From Terana coerulea (taxonomy: Eukaryota; Basidiomycota; Agaricomycetes; Polyporales; Phanerochaetaceae), in assembly GCA_024811115.1 (NCBI GenBank), contig JAKOGH010000690.1, positions 372,001 to 436,000 on the forward strand: a stretch of DNA of 64,000 nt, given 5' to 3'. The notes beneath the pieces are model-generated. The model did not search any database. It was given only the letters and a program-made list of their open reading frames with translations, and was not told the DNA's origin. How positions within the stretch are numbered: the stretch's first letter is position 1; every line of letters starts with the position of its first letter. Positions 1 to 12,720 of the stretch are shown here, piece after piece. Both the position numbers and the translations under genes were made by a program.

Positions 1-1418
1 GAGGATGTCCTCGGTCATGGTCCACAGCTCAATGCCGACACCACCGATGGGCTTGAGGCTCTTGACGGGCGTGCTGTCCTCGAAGTAGCTAGGGTTGGCG
101 ATCTTGCGGGGTGCCCATTCGCCCTTGTAGGCGGGGTTGTCAATCATGGGGGCGTACCACTTGCCCTTGTAGGCGGGGTTGGGCTTCGAGGGGCGCTTCC
201 ACTCACCGCAACCAGGAGCGTCATCACACTTGGGGTTGCGAACGGTGGGCGCAATCCAGTCACCGTCCTCCTCATCGTCCCACTCCTCCGGCTTCTCAGC
301 ATCAGGGTCAGGGACGAACTCCGGCTCATCATCGAGCCAGCCTTCCGGCTTCACGGCCTCCTCGTCAACAACCTCGTAGGGAGCATCCTCATCCCAGTCC
401 TCGGGCTGAATATAAAGTCAGTTAACTGTCCCGCTCAGTTCGTTACATCCGCTACATACCTTGGTGGCGTCAGGGTCAGCAATACGCTTAGTGTCGACCC
501 AGTCCTCGGGCTTGGAGTCCTCAGGGTCATCAATCTCCTTGGGAGGGTTGACGGAGGGCTCGAAATCCTCAAGGAGGTTACCGGTATTGTGGCTCTCGCC
601 GTTGAAGCGCACATCGTAGGTGTTGTTGGGGCTAGAATAAGAACGTTAGGAAGTTCTCTGAACGTGGGAATATTGCAAAACTCACTGGACAACAAGGGTG
701 AAGAGGTTGACATCCTTTTCAAAGGCTGGCTTGGGAGGCAACTTGAGGTGCTTCTCCTCAAACTCACCAGAGATGGGGTTCTTGTGACGGAAGATGAAGT
801 GCGTCTGCATATGTCACGCTGAGTAATCTGACAGGATGTGTTCATGTCATGAACGCGTACCTTGGTGCCAGGGCAAGTCAAGTCAGGACCGAACATAATC
901 GTCCATGGCGTCTTGTCCGAGAACTCCTTTCCAGCAGTCTGGAAGCCGTCCTCCAGGAGCTTGACGTAACCACCGCCGCAGTTGCCGCCCTTCTGGTACT
1001 GCACCTCATACTGAACGACCAACGGCTTGTCTGAGAAGTCGACAGACTTCGCGAACGGAGCAGAGATGGCGTGGTGAGCAGCCTTGCTCTTGGCAACGAG
1101 GCCCTTGTCGCCCTCAATCAGGACTTCCTCTGGGCCCTCGACCTCCCACTTGCCGACGTAGCTGAAGGTCTCGCCGCCGACGGGAGTCTTCTTCGTCGCC
1201 TCAGACGGTGTCCACCGCTCCGACCAGTCATCAGTGAACTGCTCAAGGAACGGGGCCTTGACGGTGGTGGGCTGCAGACTCGGACGTCAGTGAACCACGA
1301 CGCGCTTTGAACTTGGCTGCTGCAGGCATACCTTGAACTGGGGCTTCTCAACCTCGTCCGCGGACGCGGAGGCAGCGGCGGCGACGAGGAGAGCGGTGGA
1401 GAGCGCTACGCTTCGCAT
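1..1418 (-). CDS. Calnexin (ER lectin chaperone), 3' end beyond window
   Basis: Calnexin binds monoglucosylated N-glycans on folding glycoproteins in the ER. The start codon at 1416-1418 opens a signal peptide ([20 protein letters not shown]), followed by an intron and a segment beginning [12 protein letters not shown]. Later exons carry the beta-sandwich lectin domain, with [12 protein letters not shown] and the [14 protein letters not shown] stretch, then the P-domain repeats of type [27 protein letters not shown] and the second repeat type with [17 protein letters not shown]. Both repeat types in order are diagnostic of the calnexin/calreticulin family. The sequence runs off the window at WTMTEDI, so the C-terminal membrane segment that separates calnexin from calreticulin is not visible; the long P-domain favours calnexin. 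No frame disruption was seen. The upstream region carries clustered CCACG motifs (see findings). Confidence 0.93.
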
Positions 1419-1730
1419 TGTGTACGAAGGACCGTGACGGGAATGAGAGGAATGGAGAGAGGAGAGAGAATGGGATGAGAGAGTTACTTGAGCCGGCGTC
1501 TGTGCGTCGTTGGTCTAAATGTGCGGCGCTGTGACTGCCACGTAGCCAGTCTTTCCACGTCTTTCCACGTTTCCCACGGCGTCTGCTGCCCATGCGGCCT
1601 CGTCGCCGGTGACCATCTCACACTCGCGCCGTTTCTGGGAAGGCGGGAAAAGAATATGTTCGATACACAGCAAAGCAGAAATAGAAAGCAACTACCAAAC
1701 TACTACACGGAGAGTACTACAACACCGCCT
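1419..1730. promoter_or_regulatory. Calnexin promoter with four CCACG motifs; Snu114 3' side
   Basis: This 312-bp gap separates the Snu114 stop codon from the calnexin start. Four CCACG pentamers lie at 1538-1542, 1555-1559, 1565-1569 and 1574-1578, two of them in a tandem 10-bp repeat (tctttccacg), 120-160 bp upstream of the calnexin ATG. CCACG is the half-site of the ER stress response element bound by XBP1/Hac1-type factors in other eukaryotes. That it works this way here is inference; no adjacent CCAAT box was seen. Confidence 0.45.
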
Positions 1731-4700
1731 TCAGCCTAATAGGTCAGCATGTCCAGACGCAGACAACGCGAGCTGCAGAAATCTCATTAGCAAACATTCG
1801 ACTGTTTGAATATCAGGATACTTACCACAAACTCGTCGTCCAAGTATTTTGATACGGCAATCTGGTCGCCCAGACCCTTTCGCCTTCTCGTCTTGAGCAC
1901 GAGATCACGCGCAAGTGCCTGGCCCGACGCAGGCTCAAGCGGCCGAAGCTTAATGCTCGTGTCGGTAGGATCACCTGCACCAGCGTACGTCAATCACCGC
2001 GAGCCTCCGCAAGATCCAATGCAGCGAAATCATACCGGGGACTATCGACCAGTGGTCAAACACCTGCAAGCAGAACGCCTGACCTTGCGTCGCCGTTCGC
2101 AGGTCGGTCTCGAAACCGTTCGCATCAATCACCGGGATGAGGGCTTTGACCGTATAAAGCGGTGAACCGGCTTTCGGGATATCCTGCGTGACGTGGCCGC
2201 GGCGGCGCGCCAACACTGTGTAAACCGCGGAGATGCAGTCCGCGGGCGCCTGCACTTCGACGAAGTAGACCGGCTCCATTAGCCGCGGTGTTGCCTACAA
2301 GCGAGGGGCTATTCAGGACGTGTGTAAGCATTATCTGCGCTATCCCACGCACCATCAAGAACGAGGAGTAGCAGACGCGGCGCGCGGTGGGCACGATCTG
2401 TCCACCGCCACGGAAGATTGGCTCCTGTGCAAGGCTCGCGTCAAGTATGCGGAACTTGACGTTTCGCATGGGCTCGTCACATAATGGGCCTTCACGTGCA
2501 CCCCACTGGAATCCCTGCTTGATGTGCTCCTTGACAGTACCAAGCAGCTTCTTGTCGATTTGAGACGGGAGCGTGTCGTCGAGCAAGATATTCGGGCCAC
2601 TGTCGTCAGGTCCAAACGTCCAAATAGATCTTGATGCAAGCAAATCCCACTGGTACTTCTCCTCGAAAAACTTGCCGCGGTCCTTTGCGCTCATGCGCAT
2701 GGTCACGCGACCGCTTTCGATATCCTCCGCAATGCCCCGTTCCAGCGGTTCTGCAATCATGGTTATGCGGTTCCTTAACATAGAAATGAGCCTCGAGCTG
2801 AGAGGATTCGGAAACTACGCACTTTTTGTTTGGCGTGTCCGCGTAGCACTTCAAAGCGCTAGTCTCCAGCACCGTCTCGCAGAACTTGGTGACAGGATCC
2901 GATACTTTGATCTCAATCTCCGAGAAGAGCCGTCGTAGGTCGTGCAGGACGCAATCGAGGTACAGTTCACCAGTTCCGATTAGCACATGCTCGCCGCTCT
3001 CCTCGACCTTCGTGCCAACAAGCGGATACGACTTGTTGATACTCCGCAGACCTGACAGCATCTTGGGGAGCTCAGACGGTGCTATCGGCTCAATGGCGAC
3101 CTTGAGCACAGACTGTGTAATGTGCTTGATGGGCCGGAAAGATGTGGAGGTCGTCTTCCAAGTTAGCGGCTGCGATTGTCGCGGTTTTGGAGATGGATGC
3201 ATCGACACCTCCAATGAGCACAAGGTTGCCAGCCACGACCTCCTCTGCTGGGATGAAGTACCGGGCTTCGCTGATCCAGATATCTTCGATGACCGCCTTG
3301 ACCATGTCTTCCTCGTCTTCTGGCGAGTACCCCTCGCCGAGCACCTTCACATCTACGCCCTTCCTCAGGGTACCGCTGATGATTCGGCCGAATGCCCTGA
3401 AGGATTGCGCATCCGTTGTGTGGTAAAGCTTGGTGATGTTGATCATAAGTGGGCCCTCGGGGTCACAGTCCTCCATAGCATGCGCAAGCTCACTGGATAG
3501 CGGCCCTGTGAAGGTCCTTTGCACCTGTATACAGTGTATGAGCCTGCAGGCTCAATAATGTGCGCATACATATTACCTTTTCAGCCGCGGCCACAGTCGG
3601 CGCAGGTATATGCTCCACAATCATGTCAACCAAGCCAACCGAAGGCCCAAAGAACTGGTCGAGCACGGCCTTCAAAAGCGGCCGGACGTCCATCTTGTAC
3701 ATCACGGGCTTCAAGTGTATCCCAAGGCCGTGCAGCGTCTCCTTGAGCCCGTCCTTCTCTTCACTCAGCACCTGGCTGTACAGCTTGTAGAGCGGCTCGA
3801 GGACAAAGTGCACGAAAGTTCGTGTCTGTTCCGGGTCTGTCTGTTTCCGAGTAAACTTGCGGGTTTCGCTGTCGAAGTAGATGTCTCCCCACAGGCGGTC
3901 GGCAAATGCGTTGACGTCCACCGAGCCTGGTTGACTGTCATTAGCTGGGTTTCCTGTATGTCATCTTAAGCTTACCGTATGTATCCGCATACATCTGCGC
4001 GAATGACCGCAACGTGAAGCACCAGTTCATGTCGGTGCTAGCGAAGGCGACGTTGCCATTTTCTGGGCTCAGACGAAGAGCCGGATCTGGGTCAATCCCA
4101 CTGTACCAGACAGAAGCATTAATACAAGCCAAATGACATGCAGGTGACAGAGCTAACCTAATGAAAGTGTTGACCTCCTCAATTGTGTGCTTGATCTTGT
4201 AGAATGCGTCGGCTGGCTTGATACGGAGTTCTAGAATCAAGCGGTCAATTTTGTTGACTACAAGAGTCATCTTCACGCCCTCTTGCAGACAGTGCCGGAT
4301 GACAGCTTCTGTGTTGCACATCACCTGTGTACGTTTGTTTAACTCTCTCGTTCAACGTGGCGGAAAGCGTACGTACGCCTTCAACAACATCCACGACCAG
4401 CACCACACCATCGACCAGACGAACTGCTGATGCGACCTCATCGACAAAGTTGACATGTCCTGGAGTGTCGATGAAGTGGACAAGGTGCGACCTCCCGTAG
4501 CTGTTCTGCAACACTAATGACATAGGTGAAGACTTGAGCGAAATTCCTCGCTCTCGTGACAGAACGTGGGTGTCCGTGTAGCGTGTCTGAAAGTACAATC
4601 AGCTGTGTAGATGTGTAGATAATGGCACAAGACGGCTACATACTGGTGCGTCAGAATCCCAGTCAAGCTTGTGAGTTTCGAAGACCAACATGTCCATAAG

Positions 4701-5272
4701 GGCAGTCTTGCCATGGTGCAGATGTCCAACGACAGCTACGTTTCGCACAAACTCCGTGAAAGATGTCATGTTGAGCAAGAACCTGATACACAATTGATAC
4801 AGCAAGAACAGATAATAGAGTAGACACATACCCTTTGTCAAAACGGGTCTCTGGCATGTCCTTCTCCTCTACCGTCCATTTGCGCACCTTCACCGGTGCT
4901 ATAATTGGTTCTGATAGGGGTTGGGCATCCTCTTCTTGGACCATGGTTTCGACATCCTCGCCATACACTTGCTCAGCAGTAGGATAGTACTGCTTGTCCT
5001 CGTGTAATATGACAGCATTGTGGACAGGTTCTGTGCGATTTATTTAATCCTGAGGGTATATGCCGCAACTGGCCTTGCGTACCATCCACTTGCATCAACG
5101 CCCCTTCCTCGACACCACCCATAGGCTCATCCTCATCGAAGCCCTCGAGAGGTGCTGCAGACGGTACGCGCTGTTCCTGGTACGCATTCTGGGAGATCTC
5201 TTCCTCGTCGTCCGAGTCCAGGTCCGCACCAATATAATTGCCGAACTCGTCGTAATCCTCGAAAGACGCCAT
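1731..5272 (-). CDS. SNU114: U5 snRNP GTPase Snu114 (EFTUD2 / Cwf10 homologue)
   Basis: This EF-2-like GTPase sits in the U5 snRNP and controls U4/U6 unwinding and spliceosome disassembly. The start at 5270-5272 gives [20 protein letters not shown], the acidic N-terminus specific to Snu114 and absent from EF-2. The GTPase motifs are all present: P-loop GHLHHGKT, switch region [22 protein letters not shown], and NKID followed by [17 protein letters not shown]. Domain II and the EF-G IV/V-like regions follow ([18 protein letters not shown]; the late [20 protein letters not shown] stretch). The penultimate exon ends DDEFV at a GTAAGT donor, and a short last exon (acceptor ctgcag) encodes [13 protein letters not shown] with a TGA at 1731-1733. 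An open frame that reads through this donor gives a different, incorrect tail. The gene shares a 274-bp divergent promoter with prefoldin subunit 1. Confidence 0.95.
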
Positions 5273-5546
5273 TGCCGAAGTGGTGGACGGGATGAGAAGT
5301 GATTTGAGTTGGGGTCAACAAGAGGACAGCGTAGACACGAGGTATCGACACGGGACAGTAGTGCCAAAGAGAATATACGTGGAACTGAAAATGCGCAAGC
5401 TGCGCAAGTCCCGGGTGGTTAGGCAAACAAGAGCCGAGTTTTGGGCGGGAGAGGTGGTGGACGTCGAGGACAAGCGAACGAAGCTTACGGCGTCAACGCG
5501 TACTCATCGGGCGCTAGTGACGTGCCTCGCTTGACGGACGACCACC
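5273..5546. promoter_or_regulatory. Bidirectional promoter between SNU114 and PFD1
   Basis: The two start codons are 274 bp apart and point away from each other, so this short interval must hold both core promoters and both 5' leaders. I see no strong TATA box. The organisation suits two constitutively expressed housekeeping genes. Confidence 0.6.
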
Positions 5547-6129
5547 ATGTCCACGCTACCAGATGATACCCTCCGCAAGGTCATTATTAGAGGTTTTGGT
5601 GAATGAAATATAGCTCTGACTTCGTTCCAAGATTCTAGTGCAAATACAGCAGACTGCGGTGCAGTCGCAGCGAGCGCTGAATGTCTCGCGGCAACAGATT
5701 GCTGCGAAAGAACGCGAGAGGCGGATACTCCAGCTAACCATCGAGGAGATCAAGGGCTTGGACGAGAATGTCAATCTCTACAAGGGCGTAGGCAAGATGT
5801 AGGGCTAGGTCGCGCTCTGCGGCTGTATGGTACTCATAATCTCCCTAGGTTCATGCAGGTCCCGCGACCCGCTATGGACAAGGATTTGAAGGCGGAGGAG
5901 AAGGAGCTCACAGATGATATCAATAGCTTGGTCAAGAAGGTGCGTTGGAATCTCTTGGAGCTCCTGGAATGCTACTCAAACCGCTTGTCACCGTACAGAG
6001 CAAATACCTAGAGAAACAGTTCAACGATGCACAGGCTCAACTTCGCGATATCGTAAGTATTGTGGTGACCAATGCACAAACCGATACATACTGACTGGTC
6101 TGCAGTTTCACAATGCACCTCAACAATAA
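5547..6129 (+). CDS. PFD1: Prefoldin subunit 1 (beta-type)
   Basis: This is a beta-class subunit of the hexameric prefoldin co-chaperone, which hands nascent actin and tubulin to the CCT chaperonin in the cytosol. Five exons (5547-5592, 5639-5798, 5849-5939, 5999-6052, 6106-6129) sum to 375 nt, giving 124 residues, the expected size for this family. The protein starts MSTLPDDTLRKVIIR and has an N-terminal helix (VQSQRALNVSRQQIAAKERE), the central hairpin around GLDENVNLYKGVGKMFMQVP, where the GVGKMF element matches the conserved G(V/I)G(R/K)MF of subunit 1, and a C-terminal coiled-coil helix (AKYLEKQFNDAQAQLRDI). The first donor (GTTTTG) is weak, so the first exon border is the least certain. 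The other four borders restore the frame exactly. Confidence 0.88.
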
Positions 6130-6456
6130 TTCTTTGGATCTATTCGCTGTGCTTTCGGTATCATGTTACTCCAAGATGTATCCATAGGGCTTTTCTCCAA
6201 TGTCTCGCTAGTCTTTCCTTCAGCTCCAAACTGGCGAGTGCAAAATCACAGCGCCGCTCGACACACTGTTCTGTTCACGCAAATGCAAAAAGAAATCGTA
6301 AAAGTGCGTGTCATTAATGATTATAACATGGAACTGTGTGCTATCTATGTGTGATGTGTGATGTAGAAAATATGCTAATATGTGCCAGTCTCTAACGCGG
6401 CCCGGGTTAAATCCTAATCCTACTACGAACAGAACAAGAAGGAAACCCTCGCGGCA
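6130..6456. other. Convergent intergenic region
   Basis: This 327-bp gap lies between the stop codons of prefoldin subunit 1 and the ABC transporter, so it should hold two 3' UTRs. No open frame, repeat or RNA gene was recognised. Confidence 0.6.
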
Positions 6457-9400
6457 TCACCGTTTGGCATAGCGGAGCAGGCGTGAAGCAACTGTGGGCA
6501 GAGTTAGTACCTTGATCCAAGGTTGTCATCATTTAAGACTCACCAATCGTAGCAATAATGTTGAACACTGCCATGAGAGATGTGTCAGCTTGGTTTAGGC
6601 AAAAGAAGATAATAGTTGACACATACAGAAGAAGCAGAACAGTATCCATGTATCTCTCCAGCGGGTCGAGTACTTGATGTTTAGCGGCTCAAAGAACTGG
6701 TCGCCGACGGAGTACGGGCAATAACGACATGCTGCGTTGTCATTCGGGTTGTCCAGATAGCCTGCAGTGGCGTTGATGAAGGACTGCGCCCACTGCGAAC
6801 ACGTTTGGCCTGAGGGCGGGTCGAAAGTCGCAAACTCGTCAGACTTGCACCTGATTTGCAGACCACTGCACAAACATAATTAGCCCACGAAGCATTATTT
6901 TACTGGGCAGGCTTACTGAAGTTCCGTGGACAGCATAGCACTCAGGAGACGAGTGTATGGGTCCAACTGGTACAGCCATGACCGCCAGAACCTCGCCATC
7001 GTCGGGAAGGGGATCGTGACACCGCAGAACTGGGTCAGCGTGAGACCAATGAAGGGGTTAAAGAGCGCCGCGACCTGGACGTTGGGCGAGATGGCGCCCA
7101 CGAACTGACCCAAACCAACTGCACGAAGGACAATGAGCATCCCACAGGCGTCACAGCATCAAGCAAGACCCACCTCCAAATAGCTCCACGAAGAGGACGA
7201 CGAGGAACTGGATGCCGTTGCCGTTCTTGCCCGCAGCACCCTGGCCGAAGCCCATGGGCCACACCATCAACACCCAGTACGCGAACGCGCACATCACGGA
7301 GTACGGGATGTCGCCTACTAACTGCCCAATTGCGAACACATAAGGCGAGTAAATTCGGCTTGAGGACTCTGTATATTCCTGTTAGCAAAGTGCATACATC
7401 CCTTGACGATGCTCTTACCTCGAATGAAGACACGTCTGTTGAAGATCCAGAGTGGCGCAATCTGGGCTATCATGATCATGGGCAGAACGCTCACCCAGAA
7501 GCTGGTCAGAGGTCATTAGTATCAGAGTACACACATACATATTGCGTAGGACTTACATTCCGAAGGCGCGGTATTGCAGATCACGCGTGCTGTGGCCCAG
7601 TTGGAGGAAGGATAGGGAGATGAAGAGCGAGATGAAGACGTGGACGAAGAGACGGCTGAAGACGTAGTCGGGCGACCGCCAGAGGGCCCAGGTATTGCGC
7701 TTCACGACCTCCGTCAACTGGACCCAGAAGGAAGTGGCGTAGGTGGAGGTGTCGGCTTTCTCAGTGACTGGGCGTGCCACGCCTTCGGCCTTGATACGCT
7801 CGATCTCCTCCCGCGTTTGTTGATACTCGGAGGATTCCAGCCAGATGTCCTTCCAGTCCTTGTCACCGATGCGCGGAGACAGACCTGCACCAATGGCATC
7901 GAGCATGTACTATAAGTAGTCAAGTAAGGGATGCTTGTCCGCTACATGGATGAATAAAGCTCACCTCAGCCGGGTTGACGTTGGCGGGGCAATGTGCTTC
8001 GTGGCGGGCGAAGTAATCGCGGATAGTGTTTGCATCCTTCCCTATGTCACCGAAGTACACGGTCTCGCCACCAGTTTCCAGGAGGAGAAGGCGGTCAAAG
8101 CTCTCAAAGAGAAGCGAAGAAGGCTGGTGGATGGTGCACAGAATAGCCTGACCTGAGGCCGCCAGCTTTTTCAGGAAGCGAACGAGATTCCACGCGCTCT
8201 GACCGTCGAGTCCAGATGTCGGCCTGCGTAGCTCGTGAGCATCGTTTCGAGGCAGGAAGGGGAAAAACATACTCATCCAAGAACAACAGGAGCTCAGGCT
8301 TAGATGCCAATTCAACACCAATTGTGAGACGCTTGCGCGCTTCGACACCGAGTGAGAAGACAAGGGCATCCGCGAGATCCTGGAGTTCGAGAAGTTCGAT
8401 CATCTCTTCGACGTACGCGTCCTTCTCCTCATTGGGGATGTGCGCGGGCTGACGAAGGCGAGCAGAGAATTGCATGGCCTCACGAACGGTGGCGGTACCC
8501 TCATGGACGTCCATTTGCTCAGCTGCGCAAGTAATGATTAGTCTGGAATTGATCACGGGTATGAGGACCAAAACGCCTCACCGTAGGCTGTGCCCCTGGC
8601 GAAGTCTGAGCCAATAGGCCTGCCGTCGACGAGCATGCTTCCGTTGATGACACCGATATTCTTGCGCTGCGCCAAGACGTCGAGACAAGTGGTCTTGCCT
8701 GCACCCGAAGCACCCATCAATGCGGTGAGAGTGCCTGGCTTGACGTAGCCGTAGACATCGTGAAGCAGCCTCCTCGTGCCGCCAGGGACGGGGACGTGGT
8801 AATTGATTGCCTCCCAGGTAAACGTGCGGCGGTGAACCGACGCGCTGCAAAATCTGTCAGTAATCGAAGTGTGTGGGTTGGGACAAACGACGCTCACTCT
8901 TCCTTGCTTGCCTCTTTCTCAACCTCGGCGATGGTCTCACCCTTCTGGCGGAGTGCCTTCCTTTGCTGCAGTGACTCATTCAGCTGATTTGTAGTCGCCC
9001 TGGGCTTCGCGTAGATCGTGGATCCACCGCTGCCGATGTATTGTGGGTAGTACTCAATGAGGAGAACCTGGGTCAACTGGAAGAAGAAGAAGAACGCGAT
9101 AAGAACAACGAAGTTGCGCCTCCAGATGTCATTGACGTCAAGACCATAGCCAACGTTCAGGTAGGCGGGGCCAGAGACGTCCGTACTTCCTGGGGTAGAG
9201 CCGAAGAGAGTGCAGACTTGGTTCGGACCGAGCATGTCCGGATACGTGGTCGCGGCTCCCTGGTTGCGGGGAACAATGTAAGCTCCATTGCAGGTCAGGT
9301 TGATGCGGCGGAATTCGTTCTCGAGGATGGCGGAGAAGCCGTACGACAACGGGTTGATGTAGAACTGTTCAGAAATACTTCAGTAGGAAGCAACGACGGA

Positions 9401-11855
9401 CATGGATACATACGCACAATCCAGAATAGCCACCGCTTCATCTGAGACACCGGGATCATGTACCCGACATACTGAATCATGTTGGGCACGAAGAAGGCGG
9501 AGATTCTGAAGGCAGAATGGAAGCTTGAATACATCAGGCCGAAGGTGCGGAAGAAGCCTTGCATAGTCAGATACGACAACCACACCTGTAAATCGGTGCC
9601 ATGAGCGACAGTGCTGTAGAATGCATGGACTGTACTTACGAAGAGTTCATACGTGAAGAATCCGCCTGCCGACCGATGGAGACCGGTCATGAAGTAGATA
9701 ATGATGTTGTAGACAGTCAGCCGTGCGAATGAGAAGGGCATGTCTGCCAGGGTGTTGGCAATAACAGTCGCGGAGGGCCGATACAAGGAGTAACCCGTCT
9801 GCTACCACATGAGCTTAGGGAGTTCGAGCAAGTGACGTGAGGACGTACCTGTTTCTTCAGGATAGGACGACCAAGCATCATCGCGGGCAGTTCACCGAAA
9901 GTGTCCATGCAGCAAGAGAGAAGAGCGACGAAAAGAACCGAGCCGCGAGTGAATGCGCCTGCAGCCGTGAGCGGCAGGTTGTAGTACGCGGCGCCGATAA
10001 TAATAGCCAAGATCTATTATGATGGCAAGTCAACGCAAGATTTAATGCAGAGAGCGACCTCCCGTACCCATGAGAGACCAAAACCGGTAACGAGAGTGAA
10101 CTTGTCCTGCATGCGCATCTGGAAGTTACGGATCGTCAAAGCCTTGACCTGGCCCAGGAACCCAACAGTGTAAGGGCTCTTCTTCGAGACGCCGCGCTTC
10201 TTGTCGGAGAGGACGGCATCGCGGAATGCCTGCTGGTCGTGCATCTCCGTCTCCTGGAGTTGCTTGTAGCTCTGCAGGGAAGCTTGCATCTTGCCAGCGT
10301 ACGAAGAATCGAGGAAAGCGCTCTCAAGATCCGCCGGGGAGCAGGGAACGTCGTCCGCGGAGCGTTCGGGGGCGAATTGACGTTCGTTAGGGTCCGTGCA
10401 TCCAGTGAGGTAGTCAGCCGTGCTCTGCCGAGGAAGGGACTTGAAACCAAGATTCTCGAAGTACGCTCGCGCTTCTGCAGGTGGGCCGAAGAACACTTGC
10501 CGGCCTTTGTCGAGGACGATAACCTTGTCGAAGAGATCGTAGATGCCCTCACCAGCTTGGTATCTTTCGCACAGCATTAGCGGCAGAAGAACAAGCCAAC
10601 GAGACAAGACGTACAGGGTCGCAAAAGTAGTTTGGCCAAGGACGTCGGTCATCGCGCGCATAGACTTGATGAAATCCAGCGCGGTACTGGCGTCGAGACC
10701 ACGAGTGGAGTTATCAAAGCACAGAACTCGGGCGCGGGTGGCCATCATCTCAGCGATCGACACACGCTTGCGCTCTCCACCAGAGACACCACGGACGAAT
10801 TCGTCTCCGACGTAGGTGTTGTTGGTATGAGAGATGTTGAGCATCTTCAGAAGCATGTCCTTAACCGTGCTGTTGAAGTCCTTCCTGCTGAGTCCTGGCA
10901 AGCGACCGTTCGGTCCCGGGGCCTTCGTGGACAGAGCGAACTCCAGGGTCTGCCCGACAGTGAGAGTAGCGACATGGATATCGTCTACAGAAAGTTGTTA
11001 ACTCGACGGTTCGTGGGAGGCAGATCCAGGGCTGTACCTTCTTGATTATACAAAACCTCTCCTTTGTATGCCTTTGCCATCTCCTACTGCGTCAATACCG
11101 GCGTATCGTACGTCGCCTGTAACGTTAGCATATCCGGCCCGTTCATTGGCGATCGCCTTCAGAAACGTAGTGCAACCAGCGCCAGGACACCCAAGAACTA
11201 AGCACATCTCTCCGGGCTTGACGAGACCAGATTGCCTAGACCGCGCGAGCGATGAGACAATGTCACACCGAGATAAGTGGGTAGCTTACTTGTGCAAGAT
11301 CGGGCTAACTTGAAAGCTCTTCATAGATGCCGGCATGAATTTTGAGATGATCGCCCATGTGTACATCGCAGGAAGGAGGAGGAAATCGAGAATTGCCCCT
11401 ATACAATATACATCGTAAGTTGGAGTCTACAAAACAACACTTCCGGGAACCTTACTGCCGAATGAACCTATATAAATCTACATGTGTCGTATTAGCTATC
11501 GTAAGCGTTTTAGGACAGTTGCGCAGAAACGAACCTTGTAATCTCCACCTCCAACCACCTCAACTTGAAGGTCTTCCCACGTAACTCCTACGTGCTTGTG
11601 CTTGATCCCAGCGCTCTGATGGGCATCGTTTGAAGACTGCAGATACTCCCGGAGATCAAAGCGATCTTCAGAATGCTCAAGGCCTCCTTTCTCCGCATCG
11701 CCGTGCGACTTGACTGGGTCTTGGTCCGATGAACTTTGTCGGGACAGTGCGCGCGAAAGCTCGTTGAACACGTTTTCTGCCCGCTGGACGTCGACGTGGT
11801 GCGTGTCCGAGTTGTCAGAGCGCAGGGTCCGCTCGTCACCAGGAGTATCCGACAT
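6457..11855 (-). CDS. PDR-type (ABCG) full-size multidrug ABC transporter
   Basis: This is a plasma-membrane efflux pump of the pleiotropic drug resistance family with (NBD-TMD)x2 order. The start at 11853-11855 gives [20 protein letters not shown]. The first nucleotide-binding domain has the PDR-typical degenerate Walker [10 protein letters not shown] (Cys in place of Lys), the intact signature [13 protein letters not shown] and Walker B VLCFDN. The second has an intact Walker A ([18 protein letters not shown]) and the degenerate signature [12 protein letters not shown], followed by [18 protein letters not shown] and TIHQPS. This asymmetry is normal for PDR pumps and implies one competent ATP site. 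Transmembrane segments follow each NBD, and the Cys-containing extracellular loop ([14 protein letters not shown]) precedes the last helix. Two tiny terminal exons encode VFNIIATI and [10 protein letters not shown], with TGA at 6457-6459. Many short introns interrupt it. The substrate cannot be told from sequence. Confidence 0.93.
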
Positions 11856-12708
11856 GGCTGAGGACTCGGGGAGGGGCGACGACCTGGCTCAGTCAGCGAG
11901 CTCGCATGTTATATAACATCTTGGTCGCTTACAGTCAATGCGCATCACGTAGTGGCTAAAATGCCACAAAGTTCCTGGGAATTGCATAATGCCGAAGCTT
12001 CATCTCGACCCGCAGATAGCGAATCTCGGAGGAAGTCCATATCCCGGTTGATATCCCGGTTGTCGGGAATTCCAGCCACTATTCCTCCAAGTATTATGGT
12101 CCTTTCGGGCTTCTGTTTGTGTCAAAGATGTCGCGAAGTTAGTCCTAAACCCACGCCACACCTTCAGAGCACAGCAGTGATACAACGACAGGCTAGAATG
12201 TCGAGCAGGAATGGCGAGAAATAAAGGCGCGCAGTCGGGTCGCCTTCTTGAAAGATTCGAATGTCCGTATAAGGCAGGTATGCAAGATGCATCTCAGCCA
12301 CTGGGCGCGGGAGAATGAGCCAATGCTCCTACGGGGCATGTGCATGCCTCCACTGGTCACACACTGGTCAGACTTGCGCCAGACAGTATAATGTAGCTGC
12401 ATACTGTCTCCAGCTGCTCGCTCCGGCTGAGTCACAGACAATGGCATCACCCATAGGCTAGACAAGTTACAAGCAAGTTCAAGCATAAAAGATCGATAAC
12501 TCAAAAGAGGACATCTAAATCCTAACTTGCTCTCGGTGATTCTGTGCGCTGGTTTATTGCAGTACTTGCGCTCCGCTTGTGCTCCGTTCTGGCTCCTCGC
12601 TTAGAATGGGTGGGGTTGTTTCCCGACGGTGACTCGTAGCGCCCGGTGGCGGCTCCGGCCTGCACTCATTTCATAGGATGACTCAGCCCTTTCAAGACTT
12701 AGATGCAC
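11856..12708. other. Intergenic region upstream of the ABC transporter
   Basis: This stretch should contain the promoter of the minus-strand transporter. Short open frames here show no recognisable protein. It ends at the left direct repeat of the putative transposon. Confidence 0.5.
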
Positions 12709-12720
12709 GTACTTACGGCA
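12709..12720. repeat. Left flanking direct repeat (putative target-site duplication)
   Basis: GTACTTACGGCA is identical to 13503-13514. The identity stops exactly at both ends of the 12-mer, as expected for a target duplication. Confidence 0.6.

Noticed and set aside
1787..1993. Snu114 C-terminus ending [10 protein letters not shown]
   Set aside because: It reads through a GTAAGT donor; splicing to the short last exon gives a family-like tail ending at 1731.
11161..11220. Loss of the Walker A lysine in NBD1 of the ABC transporter as inactivation
   Set aside because: Cys at this place is standard in fungal PDR pumps, paired with the degenerate signature in NBD2.
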